A stretch of DNA of 64,000 nt from Sinorhizobium arboris LMG 14919 (GTDB lineage Bacteria > Pseudomonadota > Alphaproteobacteria > Rhizobiales > Rhizobiaceae): positions 2,317,570 through 2,381,569 of the forward strand of contig NZ_ATYB01000014.1 of assembly GCF_000427465.1 (NCBI RefSeq), read 5' to 3'. Below are positions 9,274-17,504 of this stretch, piece after piece (position 1 is the stretch's first letter; the number at the start of each line of letters is the position of its first letter). The notes below the pieces were generated by a model. It made no database searches, was not told the DNA's origin, and saw only the letters and a list, made by a program, of their open reading frames with translations. The translations under genes and the position numbers were made by a program.

Positions 9274-10230
9274 ATGATCAGGACACTTTCTCTCAAATTC
9301 ATGTTGGCGGGAGCCGTTTGCATGGCAACCCTGACCGCCGGAAACGCTCTTGCGGCCGATCCGGAAAGCTGTAGCACGGTCCGCTTCTCCGACGTCGGCT
9401 GGACGGATATCACAGCGACGACGGCGACCGCGACGACCATCCTCAAGGCGCTCGGCTACGAGACGGATGTGAAGGTCCTGTCGGTGCCAGTTACCTACAC
9501 CTCCCTGAAGAACAAGGACATCGACGTCTTCCTCGGCAATTGGATGCCGACCATGGAAGCGGATATCGCCCCCTACCGCGAGGACAAGTCCGTCGAGACG
9601 GTGCGCGAAAACCTCGCCGGTGCGAAATACACCCTTGCCACCAATGCCAAAGGCGCGGAGCTCGGGATCAAGGATTTCAAGGATATCGCCGCCCATAAGG
9701 ACGAGCTCGGCGGCAAGATCTACGGCATCGAGCCAGGCAATGACGGCAACCGCCTGATCATCGACATGGTCGAAAAAGGCACCTTCGATCTCAAGGGTTT
9801 CGAAGTCGTCGAATCCTCCGAGCAGGGGATGCTGGCGCAGGTCGCCCGTGCCGAAAAGTCCGATAAGCCGATCGTGTTCCTCGGATGGGAACCGCATCCG
9901 ATGAACGCAAATTTCAATCTTACCTATCTTTCCGGCGGCGATGACATATTCGGTCCGAATTACGGCGGCGCCACGGTGCATACGAACGTGCGCGCCGGCT
10001 ACACGAGCGAATGCCCGAACGTCGGCAAGCTTCTCCAGAATCTCTCGTTCTCCCTCCAGATGGAGAACGAGATCATGGGCAAGATCCTGAACGACGGTGA
10101 GGATCCGGAGAAGGCTGCGGCCTCATGGCTGAAGGATAATCCGCAGGCCATCGAGCCCTGGCTTGCAGGGGTTACGACCAAGGATGGCGGCGACGGACTG
10201 GCCGCGGTCAAGGCCTCCCTCGGCCTCTGA
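9274..10230 (+). CDS. choX: Choline ABC transporter, periplasmic binding protein
   Basis: Binds choline in the periplasm for the ChoXWV importer, which feeds choline into glycine betaine synthesis and catabolism. The 318-aa precursor starts MIRTLSLKFM, with a signal peptide ending at about NALA-A (27/28). Aromatic-box Trp residues typical of OpuAC/ProX-like proteins are visible in FSDVGWTD, FLGNWMPT and FLGWEPHP. The frame extends 20 codons further upstream, but the ATG at 9274 gives the signal peptide directly and is preceded by AGGGGAA. It is separated from choW by a 158-bp spacer with a terminator-like hairpin, so binding protein should be made in excess. Confidence 0.96.
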   Translation: MIRTLSLKFMLAGAVCMATLTAGNALAADPESCSTVRFSDVGWTDITATTATATTILKALGYETDVKVLSVPVTYTSLKNKDIDVFLGNWMPTMEADIAPYREDKSVETVRENLAGAKYTLATNAKGAELGIKDFKDIAAHKDELGGKIYGIEPGNDGNRLIIDMVEKGTFDLKGFEVVESSEQGMLAQVARAEKSDKPIVFLGWEPHPMNANFNLTYLSGGDDIFGPNYGGATVHTNVRAGYTSECPNVGKLLQNLSFSLQMENEIMGKILNDGEDPEKAAASWLKDNPQAIEPWLAGVTTKDGGDGLAAVKASLGL

Positions 10231-10310
10231 TCGGCGACAGATCACGCGTGGCATTCTGAATTGCTGCATGTTCCATGCTCCAATCGCTCCGATACGGGAA
10301 GCATGCAGTG

Positions 10311-10337
10311 AGGCGGGGAAAATACCCCGCCTTTTTT
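10311..10337 (+). terminator. Intercistronic terminator between choX and choW
   Basis: AGGCGGGG at 10311 pairs with CCCCGCCT across an AAAATA loop and is followed by TTTTTT, a classical Rho-independent terminator. A second imperfect hairpin (CTGCATG-type arms, about 10264-10308) precedes it. Partial read-through would allow lower choWV expression. Confidence 0.8.
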
Positions 10338-10388
10338 CCACCGGTCTTCCGACCTGAGTGTTGACCCTGGCAAGAGGGACCCTGTTTC

Positions 10389-11234
10389 GTGGAATTCCTG
10401 ACTGAAAACCCAATCCCGATCGGCGCCTGGGCAAAGGCCTTTGTCGACTGGCTGACGACGAATTTCGATCTGTTCTTCGATCAGCTCGCCAATGTGCTTT
10501 CGGCGATCATCTCCGCCCTGCTCTATGTCCTCCAGACGCCGCATCCGCTCATCGTCATCGCGCTCGTGACGGCGCTCGCCTGGTGGTTCCGCCGCTCGAT
10601 CGGCATTGCCGTTTTCACCTGTCTCGGGCTGCTCCTGATCGTCAATCAGGGCTATTGGCAGGAGACCACGGAAACGCTGGCCCTCGTCCTTGCGGCAACC
10701 TTCGTCAGCATGGCCGTCGGCGTGCCTCTCGGCATAGCTGCTGCGCGACGCGCCTGGATCTACTCGATCATGCGGCCGATCCTTGACCTGATGCAGACGA
10801 TCCCCACCTTCGTCTACCTCATTCCGGCATTGATTCTTTTTGGTCTCGGCATGGTGCCCGGGCTGATCGCCACGGTCATTTTCGCCATTCCCGCACCGAT
10901 CCGCCTGACGCGGCTAGGTATCATCTCGACGCCGCCTGCGCTGGTCGAGGCTGCAGAATCCTTCGGCGCCACGCCTTGGCAGGTGCTGCGCAAGGTCGAA
11001 CTGCCCTTTGCCATGCCGCAGATCATGGCGGGTCTGACCCAGACCATCATGCTGTCGCTGTCGATGGTGGTCATCGCTGCCCTCGTCGGCGCCGACGGCC
11101 TCGGCGTGCCCGTCCTCAGGGCGCTGAACACCGTGAACATCGCCAGGGGATTCGAGTCCGGTCTCTGCATCGTCATTCTTGCGATCGTCCTCGACCGCCT
11201 TTTCCGCTCGTCCGATGAAGGAGAAGGCGCATGA
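10389..11234 (+). CDS. choW: Choline ABC transporter permease
   Basis: This 281-aa inner-membrane permease of the ProW/OpuAB type has about six to seven membrane segments. The ABC-interaction (EAA) loop reads EAAESFGATPWQVLRKVELP at about residues 180-199. It starts at a GTG (10389) preceded by AGAGGGA. Its stop overlaps the choV start by four bases (ATGA), so the two are translationally coupled. Confidence 0.95.
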   Translation: MEFLTENPIPIGAWAKAFVDWLTTNFDLFFDQLANVLSAIISALLYVLQTPHPLIVIALVTALAWWFRRSIGIAVFTCLGLLLIVNQGYWQETTETLALVLAATFVSMAVGVPLGIAAARRAWIYSIMRPILDLMQTIPTFVYLIPALILFGLGMVPGLIATVIFAIPAPIRLTRLGIISTPPALVEAAESFGATPWQVLRKVELPFAMPQIMAGLTQTIMLSLSMVVIAALVGADGLGVPVLRALNTVNIARGFESGLCIVILAIVLDRLFRSSDEGEGA

Positions 11235-12280
11235 CCGACGCCGTCGTTTTCAAGAATGTCGACATCATCTTCGGCAAGAACCCGCAGGTCGCCGTGCAGA
11301 TGGTCGATCAGGGCAAGACGCGCGACGAGATCGGTGCGGCCACGGGCCTGGTTCTGGGCGTCGCCGGAGCTTCGCTGACCATCAACGAGGGCGAAATCCT
11401 CGTTTTGATGGGTCTGTCCGGCTCCGGCAAATCGACGCTGCTCAGAGCCGTCAACGGCCTCGCACCGGTGGTGCGCGGCGAGGTCGAAGTCAAGACCGCG
11501 AACGGATCGCTGAACCCCTATCGCTGCAACGCGAAGTCCCTGCGCGACTTCCGCATGCATACGGTCTCGATGGTGTTCCAGCAGTTTGCGCTTCTGCCGT
11601 GGCGAACCGTGGCGGACAATGTCGGGTTTGGGCTCGAACTGGCCGGCGTTGCCGACTCCGAACGAAGGAAGCGCGTCGGCGAGCAGCTTGAACTCGTCAA
11701 TCTGACCAAGTGGTCGGACCGCAAGGTCAACGAGCTCTCGGGCGGCATGCAGCAACGCGTCGGCCTTGCGCGCGCCTTCGCCACCGGAGCCCCGATCCTC
11801 CTGATGGACGAGCCGTTCTCGGCGCTCGACCCGCTGATCCGCACGCGCCTCCAGGACGAACTCCTCGAATTCCAGCGGCGGCTGAAGAAGACGATCATCT
11901 TCGTGAGTCACGATCTCGACGAGGCCTTCCGCATCGGCAACCGCATCGCCATCATGGAAGGCGGCAGGATCATCCAGTGCGGGACGCCGCAGGAGATCGT
12001 AAAGAAGCCGGCAAATCAGTACGTGGCCGACTTCGTCCAACACATGAACCCGATCACCATGCTGACGGCGAAGGATGTGATGCAGACCGGCGTCGAGCGA
12101 GCCGCCGCCAATGCCGGCGTTACGGCGACCGCCAAGCCCACCACGCCGCTTGTCGACATTCTCGACGCCCTGTCGCGCCAGCCCGGCAGCATCGGTGTCG
12201 TCGACAACGGCTCCGTCGTCGGGACCATCGACGCGCAAAACATCGTCGAAGGATTGACGCGCCACCGCAACAAAAGTTGA
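11231..12280 (+). CDS. choV: Choline ABC transporter ATP-binding protein
   Basis: A 349-aa ProV-type ATPase that powers choline import. The N-terminus has the 30-residue insert typical of quaternary-amine transporters. Walker A GLSGSGKST is at 61-69, the signature is LSGGMQQRVG, and Walker B is ILLMDEPFSALD. A C-terminal extension (about 285-345) contains a partial CBS-like regulatory region (SIGVVDNGSVVGTID), which in relatives senses osmotic or nucleotide state. Confidence 0.96.
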   Translation: MTDAVVFKNVDIIFGKNPQVAVQMVDQGKTRDEIGAATGLVLGVAGASLTINEGEILVLMGLSGSGKSTLLRAVNGLAPVVRGEVEVKTANGSLNPYRCNAKSLRDFRMHTVSMVFQQFALLPWRTVADNVGFGLELAGVADSERRKRVGEQLELVNLTKWSDRKVNELSGGMQQRVGLARAFATGAPILLMDEPFSALDPLIRTRLQDELLEFQRRLKKTIIFVSHDLDEAFRIGNRIAIMEGGRIIQCGTPQEIVKKPANQYVADFVQHMNPITMLTAKDVMQTGVERAAANAGVTATAKPTTPLVDILDALSRQPGSIGVVDNGSVVGTIDAQNIVEGLTRHRNKS

Positions 12281-12304
12281 CGCGGCGCGCCTCCGCCAAT
12301 AAAG

Positions 12305-12328
12305 CCTGGAGCGAATGCTCCGGGCCCG
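12305..12328 (+). terminator. Probable terminator of the cho operon
   Basis: The hairpin CCTGGAGC-GAAT-GCTCCGGG lies 25 bp after the choV stop. It is followed by GGCCCGATTTT, so the T-run is short and offset; termination strength is uncertain. Confidence 0.45.
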
Positions 12329-12370
12329 ATTTTGAGCGGCTGGCCGCATCGACGCGGAAGGATGCGAATC

Positions 12371-13114
12371 ATGAGCGAGAAACCAAATGTGCTGCGCGAA
12401 ACGGACGAGGAAGCGCGCAAGCTCGCCCGGGTTCTTCTTCGTTCGGCGAGAAGCGGCGCGCTCGCCGCGATAGAGCCGGGGAGCGGCGGCTTTCCCTTCG
12501 TCAGCCGAGTGCTCGTCGGAATCGACATCGATGGAACGCCGGTCATTCTCGTGTCGCGGCTTTCGACCCATACCCAAGCGCTCGCTGCGGACCCGCGCGC
12601 TTCGTTGTTGACCGGCGAGCCGGGCAAAGGGGACCCGCTCGCCCATCCTCGACTGACCGTCCAGTGCGAGGCGGAGGCGGTCCCGCGCGACGGCGCGCTC
12701 CACCCGCGTCTTCGCGAACGATTCCTTCGCCGGCACCCGAAATCCAAGCTCTATGTCGATTTTCCCGATTTCGGTTTCTTCCGTCTCAATCCGCTGCGGG
12801 CGAGCCTCAATGGCGGCTTCGGCCGCGCCTATTTACTGACGGCAGAGGATCTCGCCATCGCCTCACCGGCCGCCACCGCCCTCGCGGAAATGGAAGGCGG
12901 CGCGATCGACCACATGAATGCCGATCACGCCGAAGCGGTGAGGTACTATGCAACCACGCATTGCCGCGCGCCCGAAGGCGACTGGAAGCTGGTCGGCATC
13001 GACGCGTCAGGGCTCGACCTGTCCGACGGCGACCGTCTGCGCCGTCTCGAATTCGAGACGCCCCTTGCAGACGCTGCCGAATTACGGGCAATTCTAAAAA
13101 AACTTTACCGTTAA
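12371..13114 (+). CDS. HugZ/pyridoxamine 5'-phosphate oxidase-like protein with DUF2470 domain
   Basis: This 247-aa protein has an N-terminal split-barrel PNPOx-like fold (about 15-150; ALAAIEPGSGGFPFVSRV and VILVSRLSTHTQAL) and a C-terminal DUF2470 region with the hallmark MNADHAEAVRYYA. That architecture is shared by HugZ-type haem oxygenases and by flavin-binding proteins of unknown substrate. It lacks obvious operon partners. The ATG at 12371 is preceded by GGAAGG; an upstream in-frame start has no ribosome site. Haem degradation is possible but not shown by residues I can check. Confidence 0.8.
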   Translation: MSEKPNVLRETDEEARKLARVLLRSARSGALAAIEPGSGGFPFVSRVLVGIDIDGTPVILVSRLSTHTQALAADPRASLLTGEPGKGDPLAHPRLTVQCEAEAVPRDGALHPRLRERFLRRHPKSKLYVDFPDFGFFRLNPLRASLNGGFGRAYLLTAEDLAIASPAATALAEMEGGAIDHMNADHAEAVRYYATTHCRAPEGDWKLVGIDASGLDLSDGDRLRRLEFETPLADAAELRAILKKLYR

Positions 13115-13161
13115 TCGCAATTTAGCTACCCCCATTTCTTGCAGGGGGTGGTTGCCCTTTT

Positions 13162-13177
13162 ATGCATCACGGCTAAT
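13162..13177 (-). promoter_or_regulatory. NolR operator (consensus match)
   Basis: On the minus strand this reads ATTAG-CCGTGATGC-AT, an exact match to the published NolR consensus (A/T)TTAG-N9-A(T/A). It lies 30-45 bp upstream of the nolR start, where autoregulation would act. Confidence 0.7.
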
Positions 13178-13208
13178 TATCGTGCTTCGTCAATTATAAC
13201 TACGTGTG

Positions 13209-13577
13209 ATGAATTTTCGCATGGAGCACACGATGCAGCCTCTTCCGCCTGAAAAACACGAGGAAGCCGAGATAGCAGCCGGTTTTCTCTCGGCCATGGC
13301 AAATCCGAAACGCCTGCTCATCCTCGACTCTCTCGTCAAGGAAGAAATGGCCGTCGGCGCCTTGGCTCACAAGGTCGGCTTGAGCCAGTCGGCTCTTTCT
13401 CAGCACCTTTCGAAGCTTCGTGCCCAGAATCTGGTCAGCACCCGTCGTGATGCACAAACGATCTATTATTCGAGCTCTTCCGACGCCGTCTTGAAGATTT
13501 TGGGCGCATTGGCCGACATCTACGGCGAAGATACCGATGCCGTGGAAGACAAACCTCTCGTTCGCAAATCGGCGTAG
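13209..13577 (+). CDS. nolR: NolR, ArsR-family repressor of nodulation genes
   Basis: A winged-helix ArsR-type regulator that in Sinorhizobium represses nod genes and affects growth and quorum-related traits. The protein (122 aa from ATG 13209) matches NolR as I know it from S. meliloti/S. fredii in nearly every residue: MANPKRLLILDSLVKEEMAV, then the recognition helix SQSALSQHLSKLRAQ and wing STRRDAQTIYYSSSS. ATG codons at 13206, 13209 and 13221 are all possible starts. The frame is intact from start to stop, unlike the frameshifted nolR known from some S. meliloti laboratory strains. It is the single best taxonomic marker in the window. Confidence 0.96.
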   Translation: MNFRMEHTMQPLPPEKHEEAEIAAGFLSAMANPKRLLILDSLVKEEMAVGALAHKVGLSQSALSQHLSKLRAQNLVSTRRDAQTIYYSSSSDAVLKILGALADIYGEDTDAVEDKPLVRKSA

Positions 13578-13619
13578 TCTCCCAGAACGCGTCCTTCGAC
13601 CGAACAGCACTGCCTCACC

Positions 13620-13651
13620 AAGCCCCGCCGATCTCATCGCGGGGCTTCGCT
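13620..13651 (+). terminator. Rho-independent terminator of nolR
   Basis: AAGCCCCGC pairs with GCGGGGCTT across a 10-base loop and is followed by CGCTTTTC, 43 bp after the nolR stop. Confidence 0.75.
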
Positions 13652-13732
13652 TTTCAGGATGCGAAGAAGCCTGTCCTCGACGTCCCGGCGTATTGCTGAC
13701 TGCCCCGCAACTCCGTGCTACATGATCGCGCT

Positions 13733-14266
13733 ATGAACCATGCGGGCGAAATTCTCATTCTAACCGGGCCGCCCGGCTCCGGAAAAACCACGACAGCGCA
13801 GGCGCTTGCCGCAGAGCCCGGATCATCGAAGGTCCATCTCCATTGCGACGACTTCTGGCATTTCATCAAGAACGGGGCGATACCGCCCTATCTGCCTGAG
13901 GCTCACGACCAAAACACCGTCGTCGTCGATGTGTTGACGAGGGTGGCCGCAGCCTACGCCAATGGCGGTTATTTCGTCATCGTAGACGGCATCGTCGGAC
14001 CGTGGTTCCTAGAGCCATTCACGAAAAGCGCGGCACCGCTCCACTACGTCGTTCTGCGTCCGCCGCTCGATATCGCCATCCGGCGCTGCCAGCAGCGCGG
14101 CGGGGACACGCTGACCGACCCCGGACCCATCGCGGCGCTTCATCAACAGCTCTCGTCGCTCGGCCCACTTGAGCGGCATGCTCTCTCGACCGAAGGGCAC
14201 ACTCGGGAAGACACGCTGAGCGCCGTGATCCAGGCTGTAGAAGGCGGTTCGTTTCGCCTCGCTTGA
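13733..14266 (+). CDS. Small P-loop kinase/ATPase
   Basis: This 177-aa P-loop NTPase of the shikimate/zeta-toxin-like kinase type has Walker A TGPPGSGKTT at 11-20 and a lid region rich in Arg (IRRCQQRGGD). A HCDDFWHF motif after strand 2 could be the catalytic acid for a small-molecule acceptor. The substrate is unknown. A GTG at 13715 is an alternative start, but the ATG at 13733 places the P-loop strand at the usual distance. It stands alone between the nolR terminator and the aminotransferase. Confidence 0.75.
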   Translation: MNHAGEILILTGPPGSGKTTTAQALAAEPGSSKVHLHCDDFWHFIKNGAIPPYLPEAHDQNTVVVDVLTRVAAAYANGGYFVIVDGIVGPWFLEPFTKSAAPLHYVVLRPPLDIAIRRCQQRGGDTLTDPGPIAALHQQLSSLGPLERHALSTEGHTREDTLSAVIQAVEGGSFRLA

Positions 14267-14357
14267 CGCCCATTGGCGGGCTGATAGTTTGACCAACGGG
14301 TAAAGAATCCGGCCCGAGGCAAGGCCGCATCGGCGAGACTCTTCGAGGAGAACAGAC

Positions 14358-15686
14358 ATGTCCAACCGCCTGAACACAACACCCAACGATCTCAGCGCCT
14401 TCTGGATGCCCTTCACTGCCAACCGGCAGTTCAAGAAGGAGCCGCGGCTCTTCGTCGGTGCCAAGGACATGTACTACACTACCCATGACGGGCGGACGGT
14501 TCTCGATGGCACGGCGGGACTCTGGTGCGTCAACGCAGGCCATTGTCGGCCGAAGATCACCGAAGCGATCCGCGAGCAGGCGGGCGAGCTCGACTATGCT
14601 CCGGCTTTCCAGCTCGGCCACCCCAAGGCCTTCGAGCTCGCGAACCGGCTCGTCGACATCGCGCCTGAAGGCATGAACCACGTCCTTTATACCAACTCGG
14701 GGTCGGAATCGGTCGATACCGCCTTGAAGGTGGCGCTCGCCTACCATCGCGCCAAAGGCAACGGCTCACGCTTCCGCCTCATCGGGCGCGAGCGCGGCTA
14801 TCACGGCGTCAATTTCGGCGGCATTTCGGTCGGCGGCATCGTCGCCAACCGCAAGATGTTCGGCACGCTGCTGACGGGCGTCGATCACCTTCCGCACACG
14901 CATTTGCCTGCCGAGAACGCCTTTACCCGCGGCGAGCCCGAGCACGGTGCCGATCTCGCCACCGAACTCGAGCGCATCGTCACCCTGCACGATGCCTCGA
15001 CGGTCGCCGCAGTCATCGTCGAGCCCGTGGCCGGCTCGACCGGTGTTCTCATCCCGCCGAAGGGCTATCTCCAGAAGCTGCGCGAAATCTGCACCAAACA
15101 CGGCATCCTGTTGATCTTCGACGAGGTAATCACCGGCTACGGCCGCCTCGGAACGCCTTTTGCCGCTCAATATTTCGACGTCAAGCCCGATATAATCACC
15201 ACGGCCAAGGGGCTGACCAACGGCGTCATTCCGATGGGCGCGGTCCTCGTGACATCGGAGATCCACGATGCCTTCATGACCGGACCGGAACACCTGATCG
15301 AGTTCTTCCACGGCTACACCTATTCGGGCAATCCGATCGCCTCGGCCGCAGCACTCGGAACGCTGGATACCTATAGGGAAGAGGGACTGCTGACTCGCGC
15401 CGCCGAGCTTGCCCCCTATTGGGAGGAGGCTCTGCACTCGCTGAAGGATTGCCCGCATGTCATCGACATCCGCAATATCGGGCTGATCGGCGCGGTCGAG
15501 CTCGAGCCGATCGCCGGAGAGCCGACGAAACGCGCCTTCTCGGCCTTCTTGAAAGCCTATGAGAAAGGCCTCCTGATCCGCACCACGGGCGACATCATTG
15601 CATTGTCGCCGCCACTGATCATCGAAAAGCAACAGATCGACGAGCTTTTCGACAAGCTGCGCGACGTGCTGAAAAACAATATCTGA
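14358..15686 (+). CDS. Omega-amino acid:pyruvate aminotransferase (class III)
   Basis: A 442-aa PLP enzyme expected to transfer the amino group of beta-alanine or related omega-amino acids to pyruvate. The Schiff-base lysine is Lys284 in TTAKGLTNG, the PLP-N1 Asp is Asp255 in FDEVITG, and TNSGSESVD (112-120) binds the phosphate. The GLWCVNAGH and FQLGHPKAF segments are typical of the beta-alanine:pyruvate group. It has a good ribosome site (GAGGAGAACAGAC). In context it could take the beta-alanine made by the pyrimidine pathway encoded near 51-62 kb. Taurine or putrescine transamination are alternatives. Confidence 0.88.
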   Translation: MSNRLNTTPNDLSAFWMPFTANRQFKKEPRLFVGAKDMYYTTHDGRTVLDGTAGLWCVNAGHCRPKITEAIREQAGELDYAPAFQLGHPKAFELANRLVDIAPEGMNHVLYTNSGSESVDTALKVALAYHRAKGNGSRFRLIGRERGYHGVNFGGISVGGIVANRKMFGTLLTGVDHLPHTHLPAENAFTRGEPEHGADLATELERIVTLHDASTVAAVIVEPVAGSTGVLIPPKGYLQKLREICTKHGILLIFDEVITGYGRLGTPFAAQYFDVKPDIITTAKGLTNGVIPMGAVLVTSEIHDAFMTGPEHLIEFFHGYTYSGNPIASAAALGTLDTYREEGLLTRAAELAPYWEEALHSLKDCPHVIDIRNIGLIGAVELEPIAGEPTKRAFSAFLKAYEKGLLIRTTGDIIALSPPLIIEKQQIDELFDKLRDVLKNNI

Positions 15687-15708
15687 CGCGTTCCTCACCA
15701 ACTGCGAA

Positions 15709-15736
15709 GCCCTTTCCCCCGGTCGGGGGAGAGGGT
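15709..15736. repeat. Short palindrome, partial RIME-like arm
   Basis: CCCTTTCCCCC-GGTC-GGGGGAGAGGG forms a near-perfect hairpin between the aminotransferase and ade. It resembles the inner arm of the element at 3818-3959 and may also attenuate transcription. Confidence 0.55.
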
Positions 15737-15773
15737 TATTGTTGTGAATCAATATCAAGGGCGAGGTGCACGC

Positions 15774-17471
15774 ATGTCCGAAGCGTTGGAGCGTTTCATC
15801 GATCAGGGCGTCGGCCGTGAGCCGGCGGACATCGTGCTCAAGGGCGGGCGATTCTTCGATCTCGTCACCGGCGAACTCGTCGCCTCCGACATCGCCATCT
15901 CGGGCGAGCGGATCGTCGGCACCTGCGGCGACTACCGGGGCCGCGAGGAGATCGACGTTACCGGCCGCGTCGTCGTTCCGGGCTTCATCGATACGCATCT
16001 CCACATCGAATCGTCGCTCGTTACCCCGCACGAATTCGACCGCTGCGTGCTGCCGCTCGGGATCACCACCGCAATCTGCGACCCGCATGAGATCGCAAAT
16101 GTGCTCGGCACCGAAGGGATCCAGTATTTCCTCGACTCGGCGATGGAGACGGTCATGGACATACGTGTCCAGCTCTCCTCCTGCGTGCCGGCGACCCACC
16201 TGGAAACGTCCGGAGCCGATCTGCCGATCGGCCGCCTTACGCCCTTCCGCCACCATCCGAAGGTGATCGGCCTTGCGGAGTTCATGAACTTCCCGGGTGT
16301 GGTCAACAAGGATCCGACTTGCCTTGCCAAGCTCGATGCCTTCCAGGACGGGCATATCGACGGGCATGCGCCCCTGCTCCGCGGCAAGGAACTGAACGGC
16401 TATCTCGCGGCGGGGATCCGCACCGATCACGAATGCACGAGCGCGGAGGAAGCGCTGGAAAAGATACGCAAAGGCATGCACATCCTCGTACGCGAAGGCT
16501 CCGTATCCAAGGACCTGCAGGCCCTCATGCCGATCCTCACCGAGCGGTTGTCGCCCTATCTGGCCCTCTGCACCGACGACCGCAATCCGCTCGATATCGC
16601 CGAGCAGGGCCATCTCGACCACATGATCCGCACGGCTATCGCCGCCGGCGTCGAGCCGCTCGCCATCTATCGCGCCGCTACGATTTCCGCCGCGCGCGCC
16701 TTCGGCCTGCGCGATCGCGGCCTCGTAGCGCCTGGCTGGCGCGCCGACCTCGTCGTCGTCGACAGCCTGGAAAACTGTAGGGCCGAATTCGTCCTCTCCG
16801 CCGGACGGCGCGTTACGGATGCTCTCTTCGCCGGGCGCAGGGCGGTCGCGCCGGTGGGACTCGATAGCGTCAAGGCACGCGAGGTCAAGGCCGCGGACTT
16901 CGGCCTTCCCTACGATGAAGGCGAGACTTCGGTGCTCGGCGTCCTGCCCGGCAAGATCATCACCGAACACCGCCGGTATCGCCTGCCCGCCGAAGGCAAC
17001 CGGACCGGCATCGATCTCGACCGCGACATCATCAAGGTAGCCGTGATCGAGCGCCACGGGGTCAATGGCAATCATGCCAATGGCTTCGTCCAGGGTTTCG
17101 GCCTGAAGAAGGGTGCGATCGCGTCCACCGTCGGGCATGACAGCCATAACATCTGCGTCGTCGGCGTAAACGACGACGACATGGCGCTTGCCGTCAATCG
17201 TCTCGGCGAGATCAAGGGCGGCTTCGTCGTCGTCCATGACGGCAAGGTCACCGGCGAGATCGCCCTGCCTGTCGCCGGCCTCATGAGCCTCGAGCCTTAC
17301 GAGCGCGTGCGCGACACCCTGCACCATCTGCGTCAGGCCGCCTTCGCCCTCGGCGCCACGCTGGAAGAACCCTTCCTGCAACTCGCGTTCCTGCCGCTAC
17401 CGGTGATCCCGCATTTGAAGATTTCCGACCGCGGGCTCGTCGACGTGGACAGGTTTATGCTGATCGGGTGA
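15774..17471 (+). CDS. ade: Adenine deaminase
   Basis: Converts adenine to hypoxanthine and ammonia in purine salvage. The 565-aa protein belongs to the amidohydrolase-type bacterial adenine deaminases. The metal site HLHIES (75-80) follows GFIDT, and further ligands lie in [18 protein letters not shown] and LCTDDRNP. The ATG at 15774 has GAGG eight bases upstream; a GTG at 15744 would add ten residues with no family support. The C-terminal domain ([17 protein letters not shown]) is typical of the family. Confidence 0.95.
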   Translation: MSEALERFIDQGVGREPADIVLKGGRFFDLVTGELVASDIAISGERIVGTCGDYRGREEIDVTGRVVVPGFIDTHLHIESSLVTPHEFDRCVLPLGITTAICDPHEIANVLGTEGIQYFLDSAMETVMDIRVQLSSCVPATHLETSGADLPIGRLTPFRHHPKVIGLAEFMNFPGVVNKDPTCLAKLDAFQDGHIDGHAPLLRGKELNGYLAAGIRTDHECTSAEEALEKIRKGMHILVREGSVSKDLQALMPILTERLSPYLALCTDDRNPLDIAEQGHLDHMIRTAIAAGVEPLAIYRAATISAARAFGLRDRGLVAPGWRADLVVVDSLENCRAEFVLSAGRRVTDALFAGRRAVAPVGLDSVKAREVKAADFGLPYDEGETSVLGVLPGKIITEHRRYRLPAEGNRTGIDLDRDIIKVAVIERHGVNGNHANGFVQGFGLKKGAIASTVGHDSHNICVVGVNDDDMALAVNRLGEIKGGFVVVHDGKVTGEIALPVAGLMSLEPYERVRDTLHHLRQAAFALGATLEEPFLQLAFLPLPVIPHLKISDRGLVDVDRFMLIG

Positions 17472-17504
17472 CGACCAGAGTGCGAGGCGCAGGCGCAGTT
17501 CCCA

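Noticed and set aside
13126..13142. A second NolR-like site, TTTAG followed by AT after eight bases.
   Set aside because: The spacer is eight, not nine, so it does not meet the consensus; only the site at 13162-13177 is reported.
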